From positions 434,001 through 498,000 of the forward strand of contig JADJCV010000004.1 of the NCBI GenBank assembly GCA_016703025.1: a DNA stretch of 64,000 nt. The letters are read 5' to 3'. Below the pieces are notes generated by a model that was not told the DNA's origin, did not search any database, and saw only the letters and a list, made by a program, of their open reading frames with translations. The DNA is from Candidatus Avedoeria danica (lineage in GTDB: Bacteria; Chloroflexota; Anaerolineae; Epilineales; Epilineaceae). The translations under genes and the position numbers were made by a program. Shown one piece after another: positions 26,309-34,659 of the stretch (within the stretch, counting starts at the first letter, position 1; the number at the start of each line of letters is the position of its first letter).

Positions 26309-27153
26309 AGCCCAAGCGCTCCGACCGCCACGCACCACACGGCGAACACATGCAACGGCGACCGCCGCACGAACCGCAAGAGAAAGCCGATCGCCCCGAT
26401 CCCGACGACGAACGCTGCCGCGCAGCCGGCCGCGACGATGCCGGCCGGCTCCATCGCCCCTCGCGCCACAGGATCCCCCAGCACCTCAACCGCCTGCAAC
26501 AGCCCCGCCGCCACGATGATCGGCGCCGCCATGAGAAAGCTGAACCGCGCCGCCGCCTCCCGCGTCACCCCGAGCGCCAGCCCGGTCGCGATCGTCGTGC
26601 CCGAGCGCGAGATGCCTGGGAGGATGGCCGCGATCTGCGCGACGCCCATCGCCAGCCCCCTCGCCAACCCGACGCCATGCACGTCGTCCAGCGGCGCGTT
26701 CGCCTCTTCCTCCGTCCGCGATCGCGAACGCGAACGCGCGACCCACTCGGCCACCACCAGAATCACGGCGTTCACGATCAGCAGCCCCGCCGCCAACCGC
26801 GGAACGCTGAACTGCGCCTCGAACCAGTCCTTGAACGTGATCCCCGCCAGCCCGGCCGGCACGTTGGCTGCCACGATCACGCACAACAGCCGCCCCTCGG
26901 CGTCGCGCCACGGCGCCCCGCGCCGCAAACCGCGCCAGCCGCCCGCCATGAGGCGTACCCAGTCGGCGCGGAAGTAGAGCAGCACGGCCAGCGCCGTCGC
27001 CATGTGAAGGGTCACATCGTAGGTCAGGCTCGGATGCGGCCAGCCGAGGAGCGCCGGTATCACGACCAGGTGCCCATCGGAGGACACGGGCAGGAACTCC
27101 GTCGCGCCCTGGAGCGCGCCGATGAACAGGGACTGCCAGATGTCGATCGTCAT
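26296..27153 (-). CDS. uppP: Undecaprenyl-diphosphatase UppP/BacA
   Basis: Integral membrane enzyme that recycles C55-PP for cell-wall and glycan export. 285 aa with about eight helices. Catalytic motif 1 is GATEFLPVSSDGHL (Glu and Ser conserved; Asp replaces the usual Thr after SS). Motif 2 is PGISRSGTT, with its Arg. A short SRSRSR patch in the middle loop is coded by a small repeat. The TAG stop sits in GTAGGGGCGGGCG. It is followed by an overlapping isomerase-like gene and preceded by dgt. Confidence 0.93.
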   Translation of the reverse strand: MTIDIWQSLFIGALQGATEFLPVSSDGHLVVIPALLGWPHPSLTYDVTLHMATALAVLLYFRADWVRLMAGGWRGLRRGAPWRDAEGRLLCVIVAANVPAGLAGITFKDWFEAQFSVPRLAAGLLIVNAVILVVAEWVARSRSRSRTEEEANAPLDDVHGVGLARGLAMGVAQIAAILPGISRSGTTIATGLALGVTREAAARFSFLMAAPIIVAAGLLQAVEVLGDPVARGAMEPAGIVAAGCAAAFVVGIGAIGFLLRFVRRSPLHVFAVWCVAVGALGLWLL

Positions 27154-27198
27154 TCGTGCGCATTCCTGCCGACGTCGCGTCGAACGAAGTCCACGCCC

Positions 27199-28458
27199 CT
27201 ACGCCCGCTCGAACGGGTCGACGAGCCGGCGGTACTCCTGCAGCGCGTACCGGTCCGTCATCCCCGCCAGATAGTCGCAGATCACGCGGTAGCTCTCCGG
27301 CGCCAGCGGCCGGCTCGCCCGGACGTCGGGTTGGACGCGGACGATGCGCGCCGCGGTCGAGGCCGGCAGCTGGCGGTAGTCGTGCTCGAAGGATTCGAAC
27401 ATCGTCTCGAGGACGTGGACGGCCTTGTGGAACATCCGGATGACCCGCCAGTGGCGGTAGAGGTTGGCGTACAGGAAGTCCTTCAGCTCGCGCTGCATCG
27501 CCAGCATCTCGTCGGACAGCGTCATCAGCGGCTCGCCCGCCCGCCGCACGTCGTCCGCGCTCTGCGGCGCGTGGCGCGCGATCCGCTCCGCGCTGGCCGT
27601 CACGACATCCGTGATCAGCGCGTCGACGACGCGGCGGATGATCCGGTGCCGCCGCAGTTCCGGGTCGTCGTCGTCGATGCCGTGCGACACGTGCTGCCAG
27701 AACGCCAATCGTTTCAGCTCGGGCATGTTCATGTCGATCATGCCGCTCCGCAGCCCATCGTCCAGGTCATGCGCGCTGTACGTCAGCTCGTCGGCGAAGT
27801 TGACGATCTGGCCCTCGAGCGACGATCGCCATGCAGGCTCGTACGGCTGCATCCACTCGAGGCCGACGGCATCGTACTCCGTGGCGTGCTTGACGATCCC
27901 TTCGCGCGCCTCCCACGTCAGGTTCAGCCCATCGAACCCCGGCCAGCGCTTCTCGAGCTTCTCGACGACCCGCAGGCTCTGGAGCGTGTGGTTGAAGCCC
28001 TTGCCCTTGTTCGCCTCGTCCGCCGGATCGAGCCCGATCCGCTCGAGCATCAGCCGATCGAGCGTCACCTCGCCGGAGTGCCCGAACGGGCTGTGCCCGA
28101 GGTCGTGCGCCAGCGTCACGGCCTCCGCCAGCTCCTCGTTCGCCCGCAGCGCCCGCGCGATCGTCCGCGCGATCTGCGCCGCCTCGCCGGTGTGCGTGAG
28201 CCGGGTGCGGTAGTAGTCGCCCTCATAGTTCACGAAGACCTGCGTCTTGTACTGCAGCCGCCGATAGGCCGTCGTGTGGACGATCCGGTCGCGGTCCTTC
28301 TGGTACTCGGAGCGATAGGCGTGCGGCTCGCTGGCGTGCAGCCGCCCCCGGCTCGTCGCCGACCGCTCGGCGTACGGCGCCAGGACGGTCGCTTCCTCAT
28401 GGTCGATGTCGGCGCGTGTGCGCATCAGGCGGCGGGCGGCCTCGGTGGGCTCGGTCAT
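27199..28458 (-). CDS. dgt: dGTPase-family HD triphosphohydrolase
   Basis: 419 aa. Hydrolyses dNTPs to nucleoside and triphosphate. Motifs: YRSEYQKDRDRIVHTTAYRRLQ, then TRLTHTGEAAQIAR (HD His), AHDLGHSPFGHSGE (HD pair) and the later DELTYSAHDLDD. These are the four metal-binding positions of the dGTPase-like HD family. The start at MTEPTEAARRL is chosen because sequence further upstream runs into a low-complexity GC-rich region and REP-like repeats. The stop TAG lies in GCGTAGGGGCG. The C-terminus is 45 nt from uppP. Confidence 0.92.
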   Translation of the reverse strand: MTEPTEAARRLMRTRADIDHEEATVLAPYAERSATSRGRLHASEPHAYRSEYQKDRDRIVHTTAYRRLQYKTQVFVNYEGDYYRTRLTHTGEAAQIARTIARALRANEELAEAVTLAHDLGHSPFGHSGEVTLDRLMLERIGLDPADEANKGKGFNHTLQSLRVVEKLEKRWPGFDGLNLTWEAREGIVKHATEYDAVGLEWMQPYEPAWRSSLEGQIVNFADELTYSAHDLDDGLRSGMIDMNMPELKRLAFWQHVSHGIDDDDPELRRHRIIRRVVDALITDVVTASAERIARHAPQSADDVRRAGEPLMTLSDEMLAMQRELKDFLYANLYRHWRVIRMFHKAVHVLETMFESFEHDYRQLPASTAARIVRVQPDVRASRPLAPESYRVICDYLAGMTDRYALQEYRRLVDPFERA

Positions 28459-28583
28459 GGACGGCGGCTCCTGGGCAAGCCGAGGGTCGGCGGGGCGGGC
28501 GGGGGGAGGATAACGGGGCGGGGGCGGGGTCGCAAGCGCTGGGGGGGGGTCGCGGGGGTTGGCGGAAGGTGATACTGTTGACC

Positions 28584-28640
28584 GACCGCCTAAGGCCCTC
28601 ACCCCCCGACCCCCTCCCCCAAGTCTGGGGGAGGGGGAGG
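28584..28640. repeat. Left arm of 57-bp inverted repeat
   Basis: Starts GACCGCCTAAGGCC and ends in GGGGGAGGGGGAGG. Apart from a few changes it is the reverse complement of 28738-28794. Each arm itself folds: CCCCTCCCCCA pairs with TGGGGGAGGGG around a 3-4 nt loop. The last bases of this arm abut an ATG at 28641. Confidence 0.9.
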
Positions 28641-30749
28641 ATGCTTGGCGATAGGAGTCAGAACATAAGCAGTCGAACCACCCGATGGCCACCCACCTCA
28701 AGCGTCCAACCGCGTGTCCCTTCCCTCCGCCAACCTGCCTCCCCCTCCCCCAGAATTGGGGGAGGGGGTCGGGGGGAGGGGGCCTTAGGCGGTCGCCTGC
28801 GCGCCTTCTTCGGCCTCCTGGCCATCCTCGCCGCCGCCCACTTCGCCTACCCCTCTACGGCCCGCGCCGACACCCCACCTCCCACCCCCTTCGACCCCTA
28901 CCACCGCGCCGGCGCCGAACTCCTCCTCCCCATCCTCGACTTCCAAGGCCAGGACGACGTCTGTGAGAGCTGGATCGACGTCCAGAATCTCGGCGCCGAC
29001 GATGCCAAGGTCGCGCTGATCACATGGGGCGAGCCGGGGTTCTGCCCGCCACAGGCGGCCGGGCCGCTGCGAGCCGTGTGCAGCGGTCTCGTCAAGCCGG
29101 GCGGCACGTGGACGATCTCGGGAGCGGTCGTGCCCACGGGTTCGAAGGGCGGCGTGCTCTATCGACTCGGCGCCCAACCCTATACGCCGTCCTGGCCGGA
29201 CGCCGAGCTGATCGCCGGTATGACGATGGCCGATTCGCTGTGCACGTTCCTGTACTTCGGCCTCATCGGCGACGCCGACAGCTCGCGCCCCTTCATCCAG
29301 GCCTATCGCACGGGTCGGGTGTACGGAGGCATCGACTTCTGGGGGGCCGCCGGCACCGGCCTGCTCGCCGCCACCGTTACCCGTCGCTGCCCGGGCGCCG
29401 CGACGCCCGGTGTGGACGCGATGGCCAGCTACAACGGCATCGCCCTCAACCGCGTCGGCGACATCGACCCGGTGGAGGGCGCCTACGTCGTACACGCACC
29501 CGACGTCGAGTCCGGTTCGTCGATTTTCTACGCCCAGAACGCCGGCCTCCGCTGTGCCTCCGTCCAGATCTGGTTCGCCGCCCGCGACGGCTGCGTCGGC
29601 GCGCGCCTGTGCGCCGAAGAGGCGCTCGCGCCGCTGGAAACGCTGAACGTCGACGCGTCGCGCTGCGGCACGTCCGGCACCCAGGGTGCGATGTGGGTCC
29701 GCTCGACGCAGCCGGTGGCCGTCGTCGTCGACCGCGTCGCGGGCGACCGGATGACGACGTACTCCGGCGCGCCGTCGACGCTGCTTGCCGCGCACGACCC
29801 CAAGCGCGCCGCCCCGCTGCCCACCGGTCCCGTGCTCAGCGCCGCCTACGTCTCGAACGGCGAGGGCGGCCTCGGCACGCACGTCGTGGTCATGAACACG
29901 AACGCGTCGATGACGGCCCGCATCCGCCTCTCTCTCCTCGACCCCTCCGGCGCCGTCCGCACGTCGCTCGTCGACTGGCTCTGCCCGCGCGGCAGCGCGT
30001 CCTACGACCTGGCAGCGATGGGCGACCTGCCGGCCGGCTGGCACGGCGCGGCGCGCGTCGTCGCGTTGGGCGGTGGGTCGGCGTCCGGCGGCCATGCGCG
30101 GTTGGCCGGTGTGGCACGGCTGGTTGGAGGGGCGGCGGGGAACAGGGGCGGCGATGTCTCGTACGGCCTTGCGGCCCTGCCCGAGGACGCGGCCGCGGTC
30201 CGTGATCCGTCGCCGCGCCTCTATCCCGGCCTTGATGCCGCCGGCACCGGCCTGATCGTCCTGCCCTCGGTCCGGCGCGGGCCGGGTGATTCCTCGACGA
30301 CGATCGTCGTCCACAATGCCGTGGCCGCCGCGGGTTACACGGCGCTGCGCACCGGCCTGTTCGACGCGAACGGACTGGTGCAGGTCCACTGCGACACCCT
30401 TTCCGCCGGGCAGCAGCTGACCATCGACCTCGACGCGCTCGCCTACCTCGGCGCCGGGTTCCGCGGCGCGGCCGTCGTCAGCGCATGGTACTGGGACCAC
30501 GGTCGGATCGACGCGGACGACGAGGTCGAAGCCGAAGCGGCGAACCGCGTCCAGCTGACCGCGCTCACGGTGATGCGGGGTGTGGATCTCGGCGGCGCGA
30601 CGATCGAAGCGTCCGCCGGCACGGTGGGCATTCCGCTGCGGCGGCGCGAGATCGATCGCGAGGGACACGGCATCTGGTGGCTGGTCGCGGGATCGTGTGA
30701 CGGCGAGGTCTTCGCGTCGCGGGCGAGCGGGGGCGCGGACGGTCCGTGA
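28641..30749 (+). CDS. Large secreted surface protein (paralogue A)
   Basis: 702 aa if started at the ATG directly after the left repeat arm, whose GGGGGAGG would be the ribosome binding site. No other ATG, GTG or TTG precedes the signal peptide (RAFFGLLAILAAAHFAYPSTARA, about residues 53-75), so the start is uncertain and the first 50 residues are repeat-derived. The mature protein (about 600 aa) matches residues 350-960 of the next gene: LPILDFQGQDDVCESWIDVQN, EPGFCPPQAAGPL, PTGSKGGVLY, CPGAATPGV and LVDWLCPRGS all recur there. These shared segments place several conserved cysteines. Known domain unrecognised. Probably a cell-surface structural or adhesive protein (inference). Confidence 0.65.
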   Translation: MLGDRSQNISSRTTRWPPTSSVQPRVPSLRQPASPSPRIGGGGRGEGALGGRLRAFFGLLAILAAAHFAYPSTARADTPPPTPFDPYHRAGAELLLPILDFQGQDDVCESWIDVQNLGADDAKVALITWGEPGFCPPQAAGPLRAVCSGLVKPGGTWTISGAVVPTGSKGGVLYRLGAQPYTPSWPDAELIAGMTMADSLCTFLYFGLIGDADSSRPFIQAYRTGRVYGGIDFWGAAGTGLLAATVTRRCPGAATPGVDAMASYNGIALNRVGDIDPVEGAYVVHAPDVESGSSIFYAQNAGLRCASVQIWFAARDGCVGARLCAEEALAPLETLNVDASRCGTSGTQGAMWVRSTQPVAVVVDRVAGDRMTTYSGAPSTLLAAHDPKRAAPLPTGPVLSAAYVSNGEGGLGTHVVVMNTNASMTARIRLSLLDPSGAVRTSLVDWLCPRGSASYDLAAMGDLPAGWHGAARVVALGGGSASGGHARLAGVARLVGGAAGNRGGDVSYGLAALPEDAAAVRDPSPRLYPGLDAAGTGLIVLPSVRRGPGDSSTTIVVHNAVAAAGYTALRTGLFDANGLVQVHCDTLSAGQQLTIDLDALAYLGAGFRGAAVVSAWYWDHGRIDADDEVEAEAANRVQLTALTVMRGVDLGGATIEASAGTVGIPLRRREIDREGHGIWWLVAGSCDGEVFASRASGGADGP
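28738..28794. repeat. Right arm of 57-bp inverted repeat
   Basis: Inverted partner of 28584-28640, separated from it by 97 nt. It runs into the codons just before the signal peptide of the surface protein gene, where it encodes a Gly/Arg-rich stretch. Confidence 0.9.
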
Positions 30750-30934
30750 AGCTTCCGTCGTGACGCTTCCGTTCCGCAAAGATGCTTAACGTCCCGCCGG
30801 TATCTGACCCCCCTCTCCCCCCGTTCTATAGGACGTCGCAACGCGGCTCCCTGCCACGCGCCGTACTCGCGGCGCGTCGCATGCGCGCCGCCAACCCACG
30901 CCCGTCGCCTCGATCGCCGCACGGAGACCGCCTG

Positions 30935-33900
30935 ATGGCCCGCACACACCGCCTCGTCCGCCTGCTCGTGCTGCCCGCAGCCGTCGCCCTCGCCGCGACC
31001 CTCGCGCTCGCGCCGCGGATGGCTTTCGCCCAGGCGCCGGACCTGTTCATCTCGGAGTACACCGAGGGGACGAGCTTCAACAAGGCGATCGAGATCTACA
31101 ACGCCACCGGCGCGCCGGTGAACCTGGCCGCCGGCAACTGGGTGATCGAGCTCTACTCGAATGGTGCCGCGGCGCCGACAGGGTCCGTCGCCCTCACGGG
31201 CGTCATCGCCAACGGTGACGTGTACGTCGTCGCCAACACGCAGTCCGGCGCCGCGCTCATGGCCGCCGCCGACCAGCTGGATGCCACGGCGATCAACTGG
31301 AACGGCGACGACGCGATCGCGCTGCGCAAGGGGGGCGTCGGCGGCACGCTCGTGGATGTGTTCGGCCAGATCGGCGTGGATCCGGGCACGGAGTGGGGCA
31401 CCGGGCTCCAGAGCACGCAGGACAACACGCTGCGCCGCAAGGTGGACGTCTGCCAGGGCGACACGAACGGCGGCGACGTCTTCGATCCGTCCGTCGAGTG
31501 GGACGGCTTCGCCGTCGATACGTTCGACGGCTTCGGCGCGCACGTCTCCAACTGCCTCGCGGCCGCGACGGCGCAGTTCCTCCAGAGCAACGCCGTCATG
31601 ACCGTCACCGACCCCGCCGGCTGCACCGGCCCGGGCGACTACCTCTCGGTCACGACGGCGATCACGAACACCGGCGACGGCGACGCGGTCGGCGTGGAGA
31701 TCATCGCCGCCTTCGAGCCCGTGCTCCAGGGCGTCGCAGGCTCATGCTTCTTCACCGGCGGCCGGAACGGCAGCTGCAGCGTCGAGTCCAACCGGCTCAT
31801 CTGGCGCGGCGACATCCCCGGCACGGCCGGCGCACCGGACAACGTCCTCTCGATCACGTACGAGGTCCGCGTCGCCGGCGGCACGCGCTTCGACACCGAG
31901 GCGTGCATCGGCACGACGCTGTTCTACTCGCTGGACGAGGCGCCGGACAACGAGGAGATGCTGAAGTTCGGCGCTTGCATCACCGTGAACTGCCCGCCGA
32001 CCGTCGACCCGAACCGCCAACTCGGCGGCCAGGTGCACCTTCCGATCCTGAACTTCATCGGCCAGGATGACGTATGCACGACCTGGATCGAGATCCAGAA
32101 CATCGGCGACGACATCGTCAAGGCGGCGCTGATCACGTGGGCCGAGCCCGGCTTCTGTCCGCCGCAGGCCGCCGGCCCGCTCAAGGTGGAGTGCACCGGG
32201 CTGATGAGCCCGGGCAGCACGTGGAACATGGTCGGCGCCCAGATCCCGACGGGCTCGAAGGGCGGCATCCTCTTCAAGTTCAGCGGCCGCCAGTTCTCGT
32301 TCCTCGGCATCGATGTCGGCGAGGACGACATCGTGGCCGACTTCCTCTGCGAGACCCTCTTCTTCGGTGTCGTCGGCGACGCCGATGACTACCGACGCTT
32401 CAAGAAGGCCTACAACGAGGGCCTCGTCTTCGAGGGCGTCCCGCTGAACATCGCCCAGGGGCGCGGCATTCTGGCAGCCGACGTCCACCGCACGTGCCCC
32501 GGCGACCAGACGCCCGGCGTCAGCGTCACCAGCAAGTACAACGGCATGGCCGGCTCGCACCTCGGCAAGTTCGATCCGGTGTACGGCGGCTACACGTACT
32601 ACGTGCCGCTCGTGCAAGCGAACGCGGGGGGCTTCAACACGATCTTGTACATCCAGAACGGTGGCCTCGGCTGCTCGTCGGTGGAGATCTGGTTCAAGGG
32701 GCGCGAGGACTGCATCCGCGCCTCGATCTGCGACATTCTGACGTTGGCGGCCGGCGAGACCTATCAGTTCAACGCCGCCGACTGTGTCGGGCCGGACTTC
32801 CAGGGCAACGCGTGGCTGCGCGCCACGCAGCCCCTCGCCATCGCGGTCGACATCCTGGGCCACGACGTCCTCATGACGTACATCGGCGAGCCCGGTGAGA
32901 TCAACTACACGTTCGACCCGAAGCGCTCGGTGGCCTCCGACGGCAGCCAGGTCGTCTTCGGTCCGCTCATGTATTCGGAGTACCAGGGCTGGGACACGGG
33001 CGTCCAGGTCCAGAACCTCTCGGCCGTGACGGCCGCCAAGATCAAGGTCTACTTCCTCGACCGCGGCGGCGACATCATCACGACGCTCGTCGACTGGGTC
33101 TGCCCGCGCGGCAGCCAGACGCTGTTCCTGCCCGTCGTCGCCGACCTGCCGGGCAACTGGGTCGGCTCGATCCGCGTCGAGAGCCAGGAGTGGGTCACGC
33201 CCGGCGCGCCGAACATCCTGTCGCCCAACATCGTCGCCGTGGCAACGCTGATCAAGTACATCGACTCGGCGCGCACGAGCGTCACCGAGGCCATCGCCTA
33301 CAACCTGCTGCCGGAGCACAAGGTCTACGATTGGCAGATCGGGGCGAACGCCGGCGGGCTGGAGAGCGGCGTCGGCCTGATCGCCGTGCCGTCCCTGCTG
33401 CGCGACCTCGAGAAGTCCGGCATGACGAGCGAGCTCGCGATCGCGAACGTCGTGCCCAAGCCGGGCTTCACGGACCTCGTCATCTACCTGTACGACCAGA
33501 ACGGGCTGTTGGACTACGTCTGTCAGAAGCTGAACGAGAAGCAGGTCGAGTACATCGACCTCCAGACGTGGGGCTTCGTCCACAACGGCTTCAAGGGCTC
33601 GGCCATCATCAGCGCCTTCTTCTGGGAGCACGACGTCTTCGACGAGCAGGGCCAGTTCGTCCGCAACCTCGTCGGCCTCGGCGCCGTCGCCATCGAGCGG
33701 CGCAAGACGCACCTCGGCGAAGACGTGCCCGGCGACGAGGCGGCCGGCGATCGCGGCATCCCGTTCCGCGAGCAGGACGTCGAGGGTGCCGCCTTGGGCT
33801 ACCTCTTCCTCGGCCCGGCGCCGCTCTGCCCCGGCTTCCCCGAGATCTTCCGGCCGGCGAACGAAGGCGAGTGCCCCGCGACGATCACGGCGGCGTGCGC

Positions 33901-34321
33901 GAACTGCCCGCTGCCGCTGGCCGACCCGGGCCGCACGACGCTCAAGCTGCGCGTCAACGTCCCGGCCAAGTGCCAGGTCGACGACGTGAACGTCGTCCTC
34001 GACATCGATCACGGCTTCAACGCCGACCTCGATGTCGACCTGATCAGCCCGGGCCTGAACGCCAAGTCCAGCCGCCTGTTCGACGACATCTGCGGCAACA
34101 CCGACAACGTGAACGTCCTGCTCGACGACGACGCCGGCACCCCGATCGGCGTCGTCTGCCCGCCCAGCGGCGTCGTCCAATCCGAGTCCGGCACCGCCCT
34201 CAAGGCGTTCGACGGCGCCCAGGCGGGCGGCGACTGGACGTTGGCGATCGAGGACGACTTCGCGGGGACGGCGGGGACGTTGCAGAACGTCGAGTTGCGG
34301 TTGAAGATCCGGATTCCGTAG
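30935..34321 (+). CDS. Giant secreted protein: lamin-tail domain, shared surface domain, P-domain (paralogue B)
   Basis: 1128 aa. GGAG at 30922-30925 and a strong signal peptide (ends MAFAQA) define the start. Residues about 35-190 form a lamin-tail domain (DLFISEYTEG, then KAIEIYNATG, WNGDDAIALRKGG, VDVFGQIGVDPG). A DUF11-like beta domain follows (about 200-340). The region 350-960 is shared with the preceding gene. The last 130 residues are a proprotein-convertase P-type domain (VDDVNVVLDIDHGFNADLDVDLISP, given as location; later GDWTLAIEDDFAGTAGTL). Secreted; perhaps a scaffold or adhesin. The TAG stop is in CCGTAGGGGGCG. Confidence 0.8.
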   Translation: MARTHRLVRLLVLPAAVALAATLALAPRMAFAQAPDLFISEYTEGTSFNKAIEIYNATGAPVNLAAGNWVIELYSNGAAAPTGSVALTGVIANGDVYVVANTQSGAALMAAADQLDATAINWNGDDAIALRKGGVGGTLVDVFGQIGVDPGTEWGTGLQSTQDNTLRRKVDVCQGDTNGGDVFDPSVEWDGFAVDTFDGFGAHVSNCLAAATAQFLQSNAVMTVTDPAGCTGPGDYLSVTTAITNTGDGDAVGVEIIAAFEPVLQGVAGSCFFTGGRNGSCSVESNRLIWRGDIPGTAGAPDNVLSITYEVRVAGGTRFDTEACIGTTLFYSLDEAPDNEEMLKFGACITVNCPPTVDPNRQLGGQVHLPILNFIGQDDVCTTWIEIQNIGDDIVKAALITWAEPGFCPPQAAGPLKVECTGLMSPGSTWNMVGAQIPTGSKGGILFKFSGRQFSFLGIDVGEDDIVADFLCETLFFGVVGDADDYRRFKKAYNEGLVFEGVPLNIAQGRGILAADVHRTCPGDQTPGVSVTSKYNGMAGSHLGKFDPVYGGYTYYVPLVQANAGGFNTILYIQNGGLGCSSVEIWFKGREDCIRASICDILTLAAGETYQFNAADCVGPDFQGNAWLRATQPLAIAVDILGHDVLMTYIGEPGEINYTFDPKRSVASDGSQVVFGPLMYSEYQGWDTGVQVQNLSAVTAAKIKVYFLDRGGDIITTLVDWVCPRGSQTLFLPVVADLPGNWVGSIRVESQEWVTPGAPNILSPNIVAVATLIKYIDSARTSVTEAIAYNLLPEHKVYDWQIGANAGGLESGVGLIAVPSLLRDLEKSGMTSELAIANVVPKPGFTDLVIYLYDQNGLLDYVCQKLNEKQVEYIDLQTWGFVHNGFKGSAIISAFFWEHDVFDEQGQFVRNLVGLGAVAIERRKTHLGEDVPGDEAAGDRGIPFREQDVEGAALGYLFLGPAPLCPGFPEIFRPANEGECPATITAACANCPLPLADPGRTTLKLRVNVPAKCQVDDVNVVLDIDHGFNADLDVDLISPGLNAKSSRLFDDICGNTDNVNVLLDDDAGTPIGVVCPPSGVVQSESGTALKAFDGAQAGGDWTLAIEDDFAGTAGTLQNVELRLKIRIP

Positions 34322-34392
34322 GGGGCGATCCGGCAATCGTCGTTGGGGCCGGTCGTGCGGCCGCCGGCCCTCACCCGGCGCGCTGGGGCGCG

Positions 34393-34426
34393 CCCGCCCT
34401 CTCCCGCGGGGGCGGGAGAGGGCGGG
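34393..34426. repeat. REP-like hairpin, 15-bp perfect stem
   Basis: CCCGCCCTCTCCCGC, loop GGGG, and exact complement. It lies 72 nt after the surface-protein stop and may also act as a bidirectional terminator. Confidence 0.8.
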
Positions 34427-34482
34427 TGCATCCGGTGGCCGACGCTCCAACCGCAGTGTTCACCCTGGCCAAGGATGGACTC

Positions 34483-34526
34483 TTTCCCCCGCCCCCGCGG
34501 GGGAAAGGTGGCAGCGCCGAAGGCGC
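34483..34526. repeat. Composite hairpins TTTCCCCCGC and AGCGCC
   Basis: A 10-bp stem (34483-34492 with 34497-34506, loop CCCC) and a 6-bp stem AGCGCC-GAA-GGCGCT (34512-34526), followed by a G-rich run. With 34393-34426 these account for most structure in the 338-nt gap before ppk1; no gene is seen in the gap. Confidence 0.7.
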
Positions 34527-34659
34527 TGACGGATAGGGGGAGGGGGCGGGCGATGTTCGTGCCAACGAATGCCGCCCGATTGTCCCCCGCCCCACACGCT
34601 GCTACCGTCATCCCCCTCCCACCCGCGCCGTGCCGCCCATCCCCCAGCGAGCGTGAGGC

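Noticed and set aside
28416..28640. Upstream extension of the surface protein gene to 28416
   Set aside because: It crosses the dgt start region and the repeat arm; the translation is low complexity.
31742..34450. Long minus-strand open frame opposite the giant surface protein (also 49353-52298 plus and 43696-46119 plus)
   Set aside because: These are third-position GC shadows: Arg/Pro/His-rich translations without domains, directly opposite genes with clear motifs.
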